NCBI GenBank assembly: GCA_937908115.1
Contig: CALEQZ010000013.1
Span: 76,858-140,857, forward strand
DNA length: 64,000 bases
Direction of reading: 5' to 3'
From: an uncultured Alcaligenaceae bacterium
GTDB lineage: Bacteria > Pseudomonadota > Gammaproteobacteria > Burkholderiales > Burkholderiaceae_B
The position numbers were made by a program, and so were the translations under genes. The notes under the pieces are model-generated. The model made no database searches and was not told the DNA's origin. It saw only the letters and a program-made list of their open reading frames with translations. Positions within the stretch are counted from its first letter, which is position 1. Every line of letters begins with the position of its first letter. Positions 9,121 through 18,320 of this stretch are shown piece after piece.

Positions 9121-10563
9121 TCAATGGTGGTTGATGACGATGGTCTTGGCCACCGTGTACTCGCGCAGCGCCTCGAACCCCTTTTCGCGGCCATGGCCGC
9201 TGCGCTTGAACCCTCCAAAAGGCAGCTCGATGCCCCCACCTGCGCCGTAACCGTTGATGTACACCTGGCCGACGCGCAGCCGCTTTGCCAGCCGCATCTG
9301 GCGCGCGCCGTTCTCGGACCAAATGCCGGCGATCAGGCCGTAGTCGGTTCCGTTGGCGATGCGCACCGCGTCGTCTTCGTCGTCGAACGGTATTGCGGCA
9401 AGCACCGGGCCGAACACCTCCTCGCGCGCCAGTTCGTGATCGAGCGGCACCGGCCCGAGCAGCGTCGGCCTGACGTAGTAACCGCCTTCAGGCGCGCCGC
9501 GGTCGAGCTGGCCTTCCGCCACCACGGGGATGCCGTCGCGGCGGGCGCGGTCGAGGAACCCCCGTACCCGCTCGTGCTGGACCCGGCTGATCACCGGCCC
9601 GCAATCCAGGTCGGACTCGTGCGAGCCCACGCGCACGCCGTTCATGCGCTTGGCCAGGGCGGCGACGAATTCCTCGTAAATGGTCCGCTGGACCAGCACC
9701 CGGCTGCCCGCCGAGCAGGTTTGCCCGGCGTTCTGCACGATGGCGCCGACGATGACCGGCAAGGCGCGCTCCACGTCGGCGTCGTCGAAAACGATCTGCG
9801 GGGATTTGCCGCCCAGCTCCAGCACGCACGGCACATGGTGGTCGGCCGCAGCCTTCTGCACCAGCGTGCCGACCTCCGGCGAGCCGGTGAACGACAGGAA
9901 ATCGATGCCGGGGTGGGCGGCGAGCGCCGCGCCGGCCTCCTCGCCCAGGCCCGTGACTAGATTGACCGCGCCAGCCGGTATGCCCGCCTGCGCGGCCAGT
10001 TCGGCCAGGCGAATGCAGCTCAGGCAGGCCTCCTCGGCGGGCTTGAGCACCGCCGCGTTGCCCGCGGCCAGCGCCGGGCCCAGGGTGCGGCCGAACATCT
10101 GGGCCGGGTAGTTCCAGGGGATGATATGGCCGGTCACGCCGCGCGGCTCGCGCACGATCAAGACCTGGTAGCCGTCCAGGAAAGGGATGGTCTCGCCATG
10201 CAGCTTGTCGGCCGCGCCGCCGTAAAACTCGAAATACCGGGCACAGGCGGCGATGTCGTTGCGCGCCTGCTTCATTGGCTTGCCCGTGTCGCGCGCCTCG
10301 ATCTGCGCCAGCTCCTCCTGGTGCTGCAAAATGAGCGCCGACAGTCGCATCAGCATCCGTCCGCGCTCGACGGCCGGCACCCGGCCCCAGTGCCCCTCGA
10401 AGGCCCGCCGGGCGGCCTGGACCGCCGCATCGACCTCGGCGGCGCCGCCTCGGGAAATTTCGCCTATCTGCTCGCCCGTGCTGGGGCTGACCACCGGTAT
10501 CGTTCCCGCGGCCGCCCCGCTCCAGTTGCCATCGATGTAAATCGTGCTTGGGCCGGTTGCCAT
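9121..10563 (-). CDS. NAD(P)-dependent aldehyde dehydrogenase
   Basis: The 480-residue protein is a complete class I/betaine-aldehyde-type dehydrogenase. It shows the cofactor loop IIPWNYPAQM, FTGSPEVG, the general base Glu in LELGGKSPQIVF, the catalytic Cys in NAGQTCSAGSRVL, and EEVFGPVLAAIPF plus PFGGFKRSGHGREKG near the C-terminus. The ATG has GGAGA about 8 bases upstream. It is the first gene of the minus-strand operon with the chimeric ORF, CaiB, CitE and LysR genes. It oxidises an aldehyde to a carboxylic acid in the cytoplasm; the substrate is unknown. Confidence 0.93.
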   Translation of the reverse strand: MATGPSTIYIDGNWSGAAAGTIPVVSPSTGEQIGEISRGGAAEVDAAVQAARRAFEGHWGRVPAVERGRMLMRLSALILQHQEELAQIEARDTGKPMKQARNDIAACARYFEFYGGAADKLHGETIPFLDGYQVLIVREPRGVTGHIIPWNYPAQMFGRTLGPALAAGNAAVLKPAEEACLSCIRLAELAAQAGIPAGAVNLVTGLGEEAGAALAAHPGIDFLSFTGSPEVGTLVQKAAADHHVPCVLELGGKSPQIVFDDADVERALPVIVGAIVQNAGQTCSAGSRVLVQRTIYEEFVAALAKRMNGVRVGSHESDLDCGPVISRVQHERVRGFLDRARRDGIPVVAEGQLDRGAPEGGYYVRPTLLGPVPLDHELAREEVFGPVLAAIPFDDEDDAVRIANGTDYGLIAGIWSENGARQMRLAKRLRVGQVYINGYGAGGGIELPFGGFKRSGHGREKGFEALREYTVAKTIVINHH

Positions 10564-10768
10564 GCGATTGTCTCCGTCGTTCTATGCCGGCCGCCAGCCG
10601 GTCGGCCGGAAATCGTTATTGGGGGTCGGCAACAGTCTAGGCGGGCGGGCAGCTGGCGCCAAATACTTATTGCCGATAGCCCTATAGGTCCCCCCTATAC
10701 CGCCCGGGCGCCCGGGGGCATCGGCATCCTTATAAAATGCCGGGTCCGGCTTTCATCGCATTCCGATC

Positions 10769-12868
10769 ATGCCCCGCACCCTGTTCGTCACCACCGCCCT
10801 GCCCTACGCCAACGGTTCGTTCCACATCGGCCACATCATGGAGTACATCCAGGCCGACATCTGGGTGCGGTCCATGCGCATGGCCGGGCACACGGTGCAC
10901 TTCGTCGGCGCGGACGACGCGCACGGCGCGCCCATCATGCTCAAGGCCGAGGCCGAAGGCATCAGCCCGCAGGAACTGGTCGCGCGCTATGCCGCCGAGC
11001 GGCCGCGCTACCTGGACGGCTTTCACATCCGCTTCGACCACTGGCACAGCACGGACTCGCCCGAGAACGTCGCGCTGTCGCAGGACATTTACCGGGCCCT
11101 TTCGGCAGCCGGCCTGATCGAGACGCGCGCCATCGAACAGTTCTATGACCCGGTCAAGGGCATGTTCCTGCCCGACCGCTACATCAAGGGCACGTGCCCG
11201 AAATGCAAGGCGCAGGACCAGTATGGCGATTCCTGCGAGGTGTGCGGCGCGGTGTACGCCCCCACCGACCTGATCGACCCCTATTCGACGCTGACGCGTG
11301 CCCGCCCCGTGCTGCGCACGTCCGAGCACTACTTCTTCAAGCTGTCCGATCCGCGCTGCGTGGCCTTCCTGCAGGAATGGACCGCCGGGGCCAACGCCGC
11401 CGGCGGCAAGCGCCTGCAACCCGAAGTGCTGGCCAAGACCCGCGAATGGCTGGGCGCCGAAGGCGGCCAGGCGTCGCTCGGCGACTGGGATATTTCGCGC
11501 GACGCGCCCTACTTCGGCATCGAAATCCCCGACGCGCCGGGCAAGTATTTCTATGTCTGGCTGGACGCGCCGGTCGGCTACCTGGCCTCGCTCAAGGCCT
11601 ACTGCGACAAGCAGGGCCTGGATTTCGACAAGCTGCTCGATCCGCAGGGCCAGACCGAGCAGGTCCATTTCATCGGCAAGGACATCATCTATTTCCATGC
11701 GCTGTTCTGGCCGGCCATGCTCAAGTTCGCCGGGCGCAAGACGCCGGACGCCCTCTACGTGCACGGCTTCATCACCGTCAGCGGCGAAAAGATGTCCAAG
11801 AGCCGCGGCACCGGGATCTCGCCGCTGCGCTACCTGGAACTGGGCATGGACGCCGAGTGGCTGCGCTACTACATCGCGGCCAAGCTCAATTCCCGCGTGG
11901 AAGACGTGGACTTCAACCCGGACGACTTCGTCGCCCGCGTCAACAGCGACCTGGTCGGCAAGTACGTCAACATCGCCAGCCGCGCGGCGAACTTCATTTC
12001 CCGCCACTTCGACGGCAAGCTGGCCTACGCCGGCGACGCCCAGGCCTGGGCCGACGAGCTGGCCGCGGTTGCCGCCACCGTGCGCAACGACATCGAGGCC
12101 CGCGAATACGGCCGCGCCGTGCGCGAGGCCATGGCGCTGGCCGACCGCATCAACCAGGCCTTCGACGCGGCCCAACCCTGGGTGCTGGCCAAGGGGCTGG
12201 ACCAGGCCGATGACCCAACGCGCCAGCGGCTGCAGGATATTTGCTCGCGCGCCCTGGCCGGCTTCAAGGCCCTGACGGTCATGCTGGCGCCCATCCTGCC
12301 GGCGCTGGCCAGCCGGGTCGCGCGCGAGCTCTTCGGCCTGGACCGCGACTTCACATGGGACGACGCGGCACGCCTGCCCGAACGCGTCGCCCCCTTCAAG
12401 CACTTGATGCAGCGGGTCGACCCCAAGATGCTGGACGCGCTATTCGAGCCGTCCCAACCCGCCCAGCCGGCCGCCGCCGCGGAAGCGTCCGCCGAAGCGC
12501 CCGCGCCCGGCGGCGAGCCCATCGCACCGACGATCAGCATCGACGAGTTCGCCAAGGTCGACCTGCGCATTGCGCGCATTGTCGATTGCCAGCACGTCGA
12601 AGGCGCCGCCAAGCTGCTGCGCTTGACCCTGGACGTCGGCGAAGGACGCCACCGCAACGTGTTCTCGGGCATCAAATCGGCCTACAAGCCTGAAGACCTG
12701 GTCGGCAAGCTCACCGTGGTGGTCGCCAACCTGGCGCCGCGCAAGATGAAGTTCGGCGTCTCCGAAGGCATGGTGCTGGCCGCCAGCCACGCCGACGAAA
12801 AGGCCAACCCCGGCATTTACGTGCTGGAGCCGTGGCCCGGCGCCCAGCCCGGGATGCGGGTAAGGTAA
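10769..12868 (+). CDS. metG: Methionyl-tRNA synthetase
   Basis: The 699-residue enzyme charges tRNA-Met. It carries the class I HIGH motif (FHIGHIMEY, about residues 17-25), a CxxC...CxxC zinc knuckle (CPKC and CEVC, about 145-160), the KMSKS loop (about 340) and a C-terminal OB-fold tRNA-binding domain (from about 590, DLRIARIVDCQHVEG). Between the anticodon-binding and OB domains is an Ala/Pro/Glu-rich linker. The length fits the long, dimeric bacterial MetG form. A TATAAA element at 10732-10737 may be its -10 box. Confidence 0.98.
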   Translation: MPRTLFVTTALPYANGSFHIGHIMEYIQADIWVRSMRMAGHTVHFVGADDAHGAPIMLKAEAEGISPQELVARYAAERPRYLDGFHIRFDHWHSTDSPENVALSQDIYRALSAAGLIETRAIEQFYDPVKGMFLPDRYIKGTCPKCKAQDQYGDSCEVCGAVYAPTDLIDPYSTLTRARPVLRTSEHYFFKLSDPRCVAFLQEWTAGANAAGGKRLQPEVLAKTREWLGAEGGQASLGDWDISRDAPYFGIEIPDAPGKYFYVWLDAPVGYLASLKAYCDKQGLDFDKLLDPQGQTEQVHFIGKDIIYFHALFWPAMLKFAGRKTPDALYVHGFITVSGEKMSKSRGTGISPLRYLELGMDAEWLRYYIAAKLNSRVEDVDFNPDDFVARVNSDLVGKYVNIASRAANFISRHFDGKLAYAGDAQAWADELAAVAATVRNDIEAREYGRAVREAMALADRINQAFDAAQPWVLAKGLDQADDPTRQRLQDICSRALAGFKALTVMLAPILPALASRVARELFGLDRDFTWDDAARLPERVAPFKHLMQRVDPKMLDALFEPSQPAQPAAAAEASAEAPAPGGEPIAPTISIDEFAKVDLRIARIVDCQHVEGAAKLLRLTLDVGEGRHRNVFSGIKSAYKPEDLVGKLTVVVANLAPRKMKFGVSEGMVLAASHADEKANPGIYVLEPWPGAQPGMRVR

Positions 12869-12945
12869 CGGGGCGAGCCTACGGAAAGGCAAAGGGCGCG
12901 GCGCCCCAGGACGCCGTGCCTAGTCGGGACCTGGGCCCGCGCGGA

Positions 12946-13728
12946 TCAGCGCCCACGCGGCTCGACGCGCTGCTCCAGCACCGCGTCGAGCACCCAGCGC
13001 ACGTTCGGCGCATCGGGCGCCGGCGCGATGACGGGTACCTCGACCACCCTCAGGCGCGAAGACAGCCCGGGGCGGAAATTGAAGCCCTCGATCTCGCCAT
13101 GCCACAGCTGCCAAGGCTGGTCTGCGCTGTCGCGCACGCGATAGCACAGGGTCCGGCTGGCACTGCTGCTGCTGCAAGGCTGGCGCTGGCCGTCGACGTA
13201 AATGGTGCGCACGTTGCCCGGGGCGCCGGTCATCACATCGGCTTGGCGGGCAAAGACCAACACCTCGCCGTTGTCCACCCCCAGCGTCAGCTGCCGGGGG
13301 TTGGCCGAATCGTCCACGGTAGAAGAAACGATCCGGGTCAGCGCGCTGAGATAGCGCTGCTCGAGCTGGCCGTACGCCGGATCCAGGCACGCCCTGCGGG
13401 TGCTCACCGGGGCGCTGAAGATTAGGCGGCCCTGCGGCGCAACATAAGTGGCCGAATACCGGTTGCACCCCGCGAAGCCCGCCGCCCGCGGCTGCCCTTG
13501 CTCGCGCGAGAACGCCAGCGTGATGGCCTCGGCGCCGGACGGGACCTGCTCCAGCCCGCCGTCGGCCCGGGCCCAGCGCTGCAGCACCCAGCTCGTCTGC
13601 ACGTAGGGATCGGCTTGCTGCACGGCAGCGGCCGAGCCCGAAGGCGCGGCAGGTGGGCGTGCGCACGCGCCAAGCGCAAGGGCCAGCGCGATCCCGGTCA
13701 GTACTCGATGCAGTCGGAACGATCCCAT
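12946..13728 (-). CDS. META-domain lipoprotein with C-terminal DUF4377 domain
   Basis: The 260-residue protein begins with a lipoprotein signal peptide (lipobox LALGAC, Cys near residue 22), so it should be lipid-anchored in the envelope. Residues about 40-150 resemble the META/HslJ domain (TSWVLQRW, ITLAFS, AGFAGCNRYSATY, TRRACLDPAYGQLEQRYLSAL). Residues about 170-250 resemble DUF4377 (IYVDGQRQPC...LCYRVRD...IEGFNFRPG...LRVVEVPV). ATG 13728 is supported by AGGGAGG 7 bases upstream; the frame is open further but lacks such a site. It converges on metG. Function is unknown; META proteins are linked to stress or antibiotic tolerance. Confidence 0.85.
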   Translation of the reverse strand: MGSFRLHRVLTGIALALALGACARPPAAPSGSAAAVQQADPYVQTSWVLQRWARADGGLEQVPSGAEAITLAFSREQGQPRAAGFAGCNRYSATYVAPQGRLIFSAPVSTRRACLDPAYGQLEQRYLSALTRIVSSTVDDSANPRQLTLGVDNGEVLVFARQADVMTGAPGNVRTIYVDGQRQPCSSSSASRTLCYRVRDSADQPWQLWHGEIEGFNFRPGLSSRLRVVEVPVIAPAPDAPNVRWVLDAVLEQRVEPRGR

Positions 13729-13899
13729 GGCGGTGGCCTCCCTGTAGCGCCGCGCCGGGACAAGGCCGGCGCCGCGAGCGGTGCGTTGCGGGTATTGTAT
13801 GGCGGCCCGGCGCATCCGCCAGGCTGCCGCGTGCAGCCATCGGCCGCGCCGGGCGGGCACAATACGACCTGCAAGACAAGCGACATACGGAGCAGATCC

Positions 13900-15099
13900 A
13901 TGCCCAGCCAGATCCTGGAAGGCATCAAAGTCCTAGAACTCGGCCAGCTCATCGCTGGTCCGTTCGCCGCCAAGACACTTGCCGATTTCGGCGCGCAAGT
14001 CATCAAGATCGAACCGCCCGGACAGGGTGACCCGCTGCGCAAGTGGCGCCTGCTGCACGAGGGCACGTCCGTCTGGTGGGAGGCCCAGTCGCGCAGCAAG
14101 CAATCCGTGTGCGTGGACTTGCGCCAGCTCGAGGGCCAGCAAATCGTCAAGATGCTGGCCGAGCAGGCCGACGTGCTGATCGAAAACTTCCGGCCGGGCA
14201 CCATGGAAAAATGGGGCCTGTCCTGGGAGGTGCTGCACGCGCTGAACCCGCGCCTGATCATGCTGCGCATCTCGGGCTACGGCCAAACCGGCCCGCGCAG
14301 CCAGGAGCCTGGCTTCGCGGCGGTGGCCGAAGCCGTCGCCGGGCTGCGCTACCTCAATGGGGAGCCGGGCCGCGCGCCGGTGCGCGCCGGGCTGTCGCTG
14401 GGCGACACCATCGCCGGGCTGCACGGCGCCATGGGCGTGCTGCTGGCCCTTTACCAACGCGATGCGCGCGGCGGCCAGGGACAGGTCATCGATGCATCGC
14501 TGTACGAAAGTATCTTCAACCTGACCGAAAGCCTGCTGCCGGAATACTCCGTCTTCGGCGCGGTGCGCGAACCCGCCGGAGCCGCGCTGCCGGGCATCGC
14601 GCCGTCCAACGCCTATCCGTGCCACGACGGCAGCTATGTCCTGATCGCCGGCAACGGCGATGCCATCTTCCAGCGGTTGATGCACTGCATCGGCCGGCCA
14701 GACCTCGCCGAAGATCCCTCGCTGGCGCACAACGATGGCCGGGTCGCGCGCGTGGAGGAAATCGACGCCGCCATCGCCCAGTGGACACGCGCGCAGCCTG
14801 ACATCGAGGACATGCTGGCGCGGCTGCGCGAAGCCCGCGTGCCCAGCGGGCGCATCTACTCCGTGCGCGAGATCGCCCAGGATCCGCACTACCGCGCGCG
14901 GGGCGCCATCGCCAAGGTGCGTGCAGCAAGCGGCATCGAGGTCGAAATGCCCGCGGTCTTCCCGCTGCTATCGGCCAACCCGGGCGCCATCCGTGACCGT
15001 GCGCCGCTGCTGGGCGAACACACCGACGCCGTGTTGCAGGCGGCGGGGCTCACCCCGGAACGGCTGGGCGAGCTGCGCGCCAAGGGCGTCGTGCAGTAG
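13900..15099 (+). CDS. CaiB/BaiF family (class III) CoA-transferase
   Basis: The 399-residue protein shows the complete family pattern: GIKVLELGQLIAGPFAAKTLADFGAQVIKIE, DVLIENFRPGTMEKWGL, RISGYGQTGPRSQEPGFAAVAEA, and an LGDTIAG segment supplying the probable catalytic Asp. ATG 13900 is chosen because it starts the conserved sequence and has GGAG 9 bases upstream; the frame is open to 13498. It stands alone on the plus strand between the META lipoprotein and the sulfite dehydrogenase genes, so no partner hints at the acid substrate. Confidence 0.9.
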   Translation: MPSQILEGIKVLELGQLIAGPFAAKTLADFGAQVIKIEPPGQGDPLRKWRLLHEGTSVWWEAQSRSKQSVCVDLRQLEGQQIVKMLAEQADVLIENFRPGTMEKWGLSWEVLHALNPRLIMLRISGYGQTGPRSQEPGFAAVAEAVAGLRYLNGEPGRAPVRAGLSLGDTIAGLHGAMGVLLALYQRDARGGQGQVIDASLYESIFNLTESLLPEYSVFGAVREPAGAALPGIAPSNAYPCHDGSYVLIAGNGDAIFQRLMHCIGRPDLAEDPSLAHNDGRVARVEEIDAAIAQWTRAQPDIEDMLARLREARVPSGRIYSVREIAQDPHYRARGAIAKVRAASGIEVEMPAVFPLLSANPGAIRDRAPLLGEHTDAVLQAAGLTPERLGELRAKGVVQ

Positions 15100-15315
15100 G
15101 CGCTGACGGGCAAGGGCGGGCCAGCCTCCGTCCACACGCGGCTGGGCGCCACGCCGTCACGACATATGACGAAGGCCTAGGAAATTGTTGGCCCCATATT
15201 ACGGGTTGACATAAACGCCCCCCTTGGCGATCATCGCTGAAGCGCCCCCAAAGGCACTGCGTCCAACGAGAAGCCGCGGGCCGGCAGGCACCGCAGCACG
15301 ACAGGAGACATCACC

Positions 15316-16548
15316 ATGGAAACCTTGCGCAACCCCCAACGCCGGCGCGTGCTCGCCGGCGGTGCCGGCGCGCTGGCCGTCGCCGGCCTGGCCGGCGCCG
15401 GCAATGGCGCGGCCAGGGCAGCCGAACCAGGCGCGGCCGCGGCCGGCGCGCCGCCAGCCAAGACGCTTCCCCCGTACGCGGCATGGAAGGACGCCGACAG
15501 CCTCATCGTCCACAGCGCCAACACCATCGAGACCCGGCGCAGTGCCTTTGGCGACGGCGTGGTCACGCCGGCCCGCCAGCTCTACGTGCGCAACAACCTG
15601 CCGCCCCCCGATCCGTCCATTTTGGACGACCGCGACGCGTGGGAGGTCCGCATCGAAGGCGTGAAGAACCCGCGCGCCATCCGCCTGGGCGAACTCAAAA
15701 CCATGGGCCTGGCTACCATTGCCACCGTGCTGCAGTGCTCGGGCAACGGCCGCGGCTTCTTCCCGCATAAGCCCAGCGGCACGCAATGGCAGGTCGGTGC
15801 GGCCGGCTGCGTCATCTGGAGCGGCATCCCCGTGAAGGAACTGGTCGAGCAGCTCGGCGGGCTGCAGGATGGGCTGAAGTTCATGACCGGCACCGGCGGC
15901 GAGGCGCTGCCGCAAGGGTTGGATCCGGACAGCGTCATCGTCGAGCGCTCGGTGCCATTGCAAGCGATGGAAGACGCCATGCTCGCCTGGGAAATGAACG
16001 GCGAACCCCTGACGCTTGCGCACGGCGGGCCGCTGCGGCTGATCGTGCCCGGCTACACGGGGGTGAACAACGTCAAATACATCAAGCGCCTGGCCTTCAC
16101 CGCCGAAGAAAGCCGCGCCAAGATCCAGCAGACCAGCTACCGGATCGCACCGCTCGACGCCAAGCCGGGACCGGAACATCCGTCGGCCTGGACGATGGAT
16201 CCGAAGTCATGGATCACCGCGCCCGGTGCCGACGGCGAAAACGTGCCCGCCGGACGCACGTTGATCAAGGGCGTGGCCTTCGGTGGGTTGCATGCACTCA
16301 AGCGCGTGGACGTCTCCATCGACGGTGGAAAGACCTGGCAACAGGCGCGATTGATCGGTCCGGACCTGGGCCGCTATGCTTGGCGCCAGTTCGTCCTGCC
16401 GGTCACGCTCCAGCCCGGCCAATACACCTTGGCCAGCCGCGCCGAAGACACCGAGGGCAACGTCCAGGTGGAAAACCGCCTGGAGAACGTGCGCGGCTAC
16501 CTCAACGCCAGCTGGCGCGACCACGCGCTGGCCATCACCGTGGCATGA
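15316..16548 (+). CDS. sorA: Molybdenum-cofactor sulfite dehydrogenase, SorA-type
   Basis: The 410-residue protein has a twin-arginine-like signal (PQRRRVLAGGAGALAVAG), so it is probably exported folded with its molybdopterin. The sulfite oxidase fold is visible: the molybdenum-ligating Cys at about residue 141 in LQCSGNGRGFF, the molybdopterin/sulfite region GEPLTLAHGGPLRLIVPGYTG split here by position about 230-250, and the C-terminal dimerisation domain (VAFGGLHALKRVDVSIDGGKTW). Its stop overlaps the start of a small cytochrome c gene, the SorAB arrangement of periplasmic sulfite-oxidising enzymes. A TTGACA at 15206-15211 could be a -35 box but its -10 is poor. Confidence 0.88.
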   Translation: METLRNPQRRRVLAGGAGALAVAGLAGAGNGAARAAEPGAAAAGAPPAKTLPPYAAWKDADSLIVHSANTIETRRSAFGDGVVTPARQLYVRNNLPPPDPSILDDRDAWEVRIEGVKNPRAIRLGELKTMGLATIATVLQCSGNGRGFFPHKPSGTQWQVGAAGCVIWSGIPVKELVEQLGGLQDGLKFMTGTGGEALPQGLDPDSVIVERSVPLQAMEDAMLAWEMNGEPLTLAHGGPLRLIVPGYTGVNNVKYIKRLAFTAEESRAKIQQTSYRIAPLDAKPGPEHPSAWTMDPKSWITAPGADGENVPAGRTLIKGVAFGGLHALKRVDVSIDGGKTWQQARLIGPDLGRYAWRQFVLPVTLQPGQYTLASRAEDTEGNVQVENRLENVRGYLNASWRDHALAITVA

Positions 16549-16943
16549 GGGACGCGGCGCGCATGAAAAGCATTGCTGTCCCGTTTCTCGATGCCGGCCA
16601 TGCGCGCCGGCGGGCTTGGCACGCATGTCCGGCGGGCCTCGCCGCCATGCTGCTTGCCTGCGGCGCGGCCGCGGCCGACGGCCTGGGCCAGGCGGAGATG
16701 GACGCCGGCCGCAAGCTTTTTACGGCTGGTGCTGCCCCGGCCTGCGCCGTCTGCCACACCCTGCAGGATGCCGGCGCAACCGGCGCCGTCGGCCCGGACC
16801 TGGATGCGCTCAAGCCCGACGCCGCGCGCGTCGAGGCTGCCGTGCGCAACGGCCTGGGCGTCATGCCGGCATTCGACGCGCTCAGCGACGACGAGGTGCG
16901 CATCCTGTCACGCTACGTCGCAGCAGCCACCGGCGCGCCGTAG
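16545..16943 (+). CDS. sorB: Periplasmic c-type cytochrome, SorB-like electron acceptor subunit
   Basis: The product is 132 residues from the ATG at 16545 (overlapping the sorA stop as ATGA) or 126 from the ATG at 16563. It has a signal peptide ending near GAAAADG, one heme c site CAVCH at about residue 69, and a likely distal Met ligand in GVMPAFDALSDDEV. Size and heme number match SorB, which takes electrons from the molybdenum subunit. The translational overlap with sorA supports a heterodimer. Confidence 0.85.
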   Translation: MRDAARMKSIAVPFLDAGHARRRAWHACPAGLAAMLLACGAAAADGLGQAEMDAGRKLFTAGAAPACAVCHTLQDAGATGAVGPDLDALKPDAARVEAAVRNGLGVMPAFDALSDDEVRILSRYVAAATGAP

Positions 16944-16992
16944 CGGGAAGCGACCCCACTGCGAACAGCCCTTCTGCCGTCCATGCGCGCGG

Positions 16993-17008
16993 TCCCTTGC
17001 ACAAGGGA
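16993..17008. terminator. Short inverted repeat between convergent genes
   Basis: TCCCTTG-CA-CAAGGGA lies between the stops of the SorB-like cytochrome gene (plus) and the DadA-like gene (minus). It could serve as a bidirectional stop, but there is no T-run on either side, so the call is weak. Confidence 0.3.
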
Positions 17009-17013
17009 TCGCG

Positions 17014-18276
17014 TCATCGCCGCGCCCGGGCAAACCGTGCGATCGAAAACGGCGCGAGCTCGTCGTCGACCGCTTCGCCCGCCATGGCGCGCGCCAGCAG
17101 CGTTGCCGTGTTGGCCGATCCGGTCAGCCCGAGATGACCGTGGCCGAACGCACACCATAGGCCGGGCACGTCGGGCACAGGCCCCAGTACGGGAAGCGAA
17201 TCGGGCAGGCAGGGCCTGTGACCCATCCATATCTCCGGCTCGTGCACGCGCAGGCCGCGCAAACCGGCCAAGGCGTGGCCGCGCAATAGCATCGCACGCG
17301 CAACATTGGGGGGACGATGAAGGCCGCCGAATTCCACCGTGCCGGCGATGCGCAAGCCATTCTCCATGGGTGTGATGAATACCTTGCGATCGGCAAGCAC
17401 GACAGTGCGGGAAATCGTCAAGCCCGGGTCAACCACCTGCAGGTGATACCCGCGCTGGCTTTCCAGGGGCACGTCATGGCCCAGCTGCGCGAGCAGCGCC
17501 CGGGACCAAGCCCCCGCGCATACGATCACCTGGTCCGCCTGCCAGCGGCTGGCGCCGTCGCTCAGCGACCAGCCTGCGCCGTGCCGACCCAGCGCGGTGA
17601 TCGGCGCCTGCACGCACGCTGCGCCCATCTGCTGCAGCGCGGCCATGATGGCCTGCGTGTAGCGCCACGGGTTGGCAATCCAGCCTTCGTCCGGCAGCAA
17701 CAGCCCGATGCGATACGCGTCTGCCACGGCCGGTTCCAGCTCGCGGATCGCCGCGCCGTCCAAGCGCTCGACGCGCAGGCCAAAGTCCTGTTTCAGCCGC
17801 CAGGAAGCTTCGTCCTTGGCAAGCGCCCGCTCATCGGGATAGAGATGCAACTGCCCGTTGGCATGCACCAACTCGGGACAGCCCACCTCGGCCGCCAGCT
17901 TTGCATGCGCGGCCAACGACCCAGCCAGGAGGCGATCCAGGGCTGCCGCGATGCGTCGCACGCGCCGCGGCTCGGCCTCGCGCATGAAACGCCACAGCCA
18001 GGGCGCGGCGTGCGCCCAGTAATGGACGGGCACATGCAACGCGCTCGTCGGATCCAGCAGCATGGACAACGCCGTCTTGGTTATGCCCGGCATCGCCAAC
18101 GGCGCGACCGAGCGCGAAGAAATCGCGCCGGCATTGCCGTACGAGCACTGCGAACCCGGAGGATTCGGATCGTACAGGCTGACCTGTCGCCCAGAACGAC
18201 GCAGGGCATAGGCCACGCATAGCCCCACGATCCCCGCGCCGATCACCGCTATCCTGTTGTCCGTCGAATGCTGCAT
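17014..18276 (-). CDS. DadA-like FAD-dependent D-amino-acid dehydrogenase/oxidase
   Basis: The 420-residue protein has an N-terminal FAD Rossmann motif (IAVIGAGIVGLCVAYALRR) followed by the DAO/DadA signature region PPGSQCSYGNAGAISSRSVAPLAMPG, and the C-terminal GHGHLGLTGSANTATLLA that closes the flavin site. Its length matches DadA (about 420-430). It probably oxidises a D-amino acid to the keto acid, passing electrons to the membrane. It is downstream of a TctC receptor gene on the same strand (45 bases) and next to divergent dipeptidase and amidase genes, which suggests a small amino-acid or peptide-derivative catabolic cluster. Confidence 0.88.
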   Translation of the reverse strand: MQHSTDNRIAVIGAGIVGLCVAYALRRSGRQVSLYDPNPPGSQCSYGNAGAISSRSVAPLAMPGITKTALSMLLDPTSALHVPVHYWAHAAPWLWRFMREAEPRRVRRIAAALDRLLAGSLAAHAKLAAEVGCPELVHANGQLHLYPDERALAKDEASWRLKQDFGLRVERLDGAAIRELEPAVADAYRIGLLLPDEGWIANPWRYTQAIMAALQQMGAACVQAPITALGRHGAGWSLSDGASRWQADQVIVCAGAWSRALLAQLGHDVPLESQRGYHLQVVDPGLTISRTVVLADRKVFITPMENGLRIAGTVEFGGLHRPPNVARAMLLRGHALAGLRGLRVHEPEIWMGHRPCLPDSLPVLGPVPDVPGLWCAFGHGHLGLTGSANTATLLARAMAGEAVDDELAPFSIARFARARR

Positions 18277-18320
18277 GTGCTTGCTTGCCGACCCTGCGGC
18301 GGCTCAATCGCCCGTGTCCG

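Noticed and set aside
10640..10705. CCCTATAGG and related repeats between the aldehyde dehydrogenase and metG genes as a LysR site
   Set aside because: The dyads are short and imperfect, and no regulator gene is adjacent, so I could not support a specific call.
12880..12925. GGGCGC/GCGCCC inverted repeat after metG as a terminator
   Set aside because: Such short G+C palindromes are common in this sequence, and there is no T-run.
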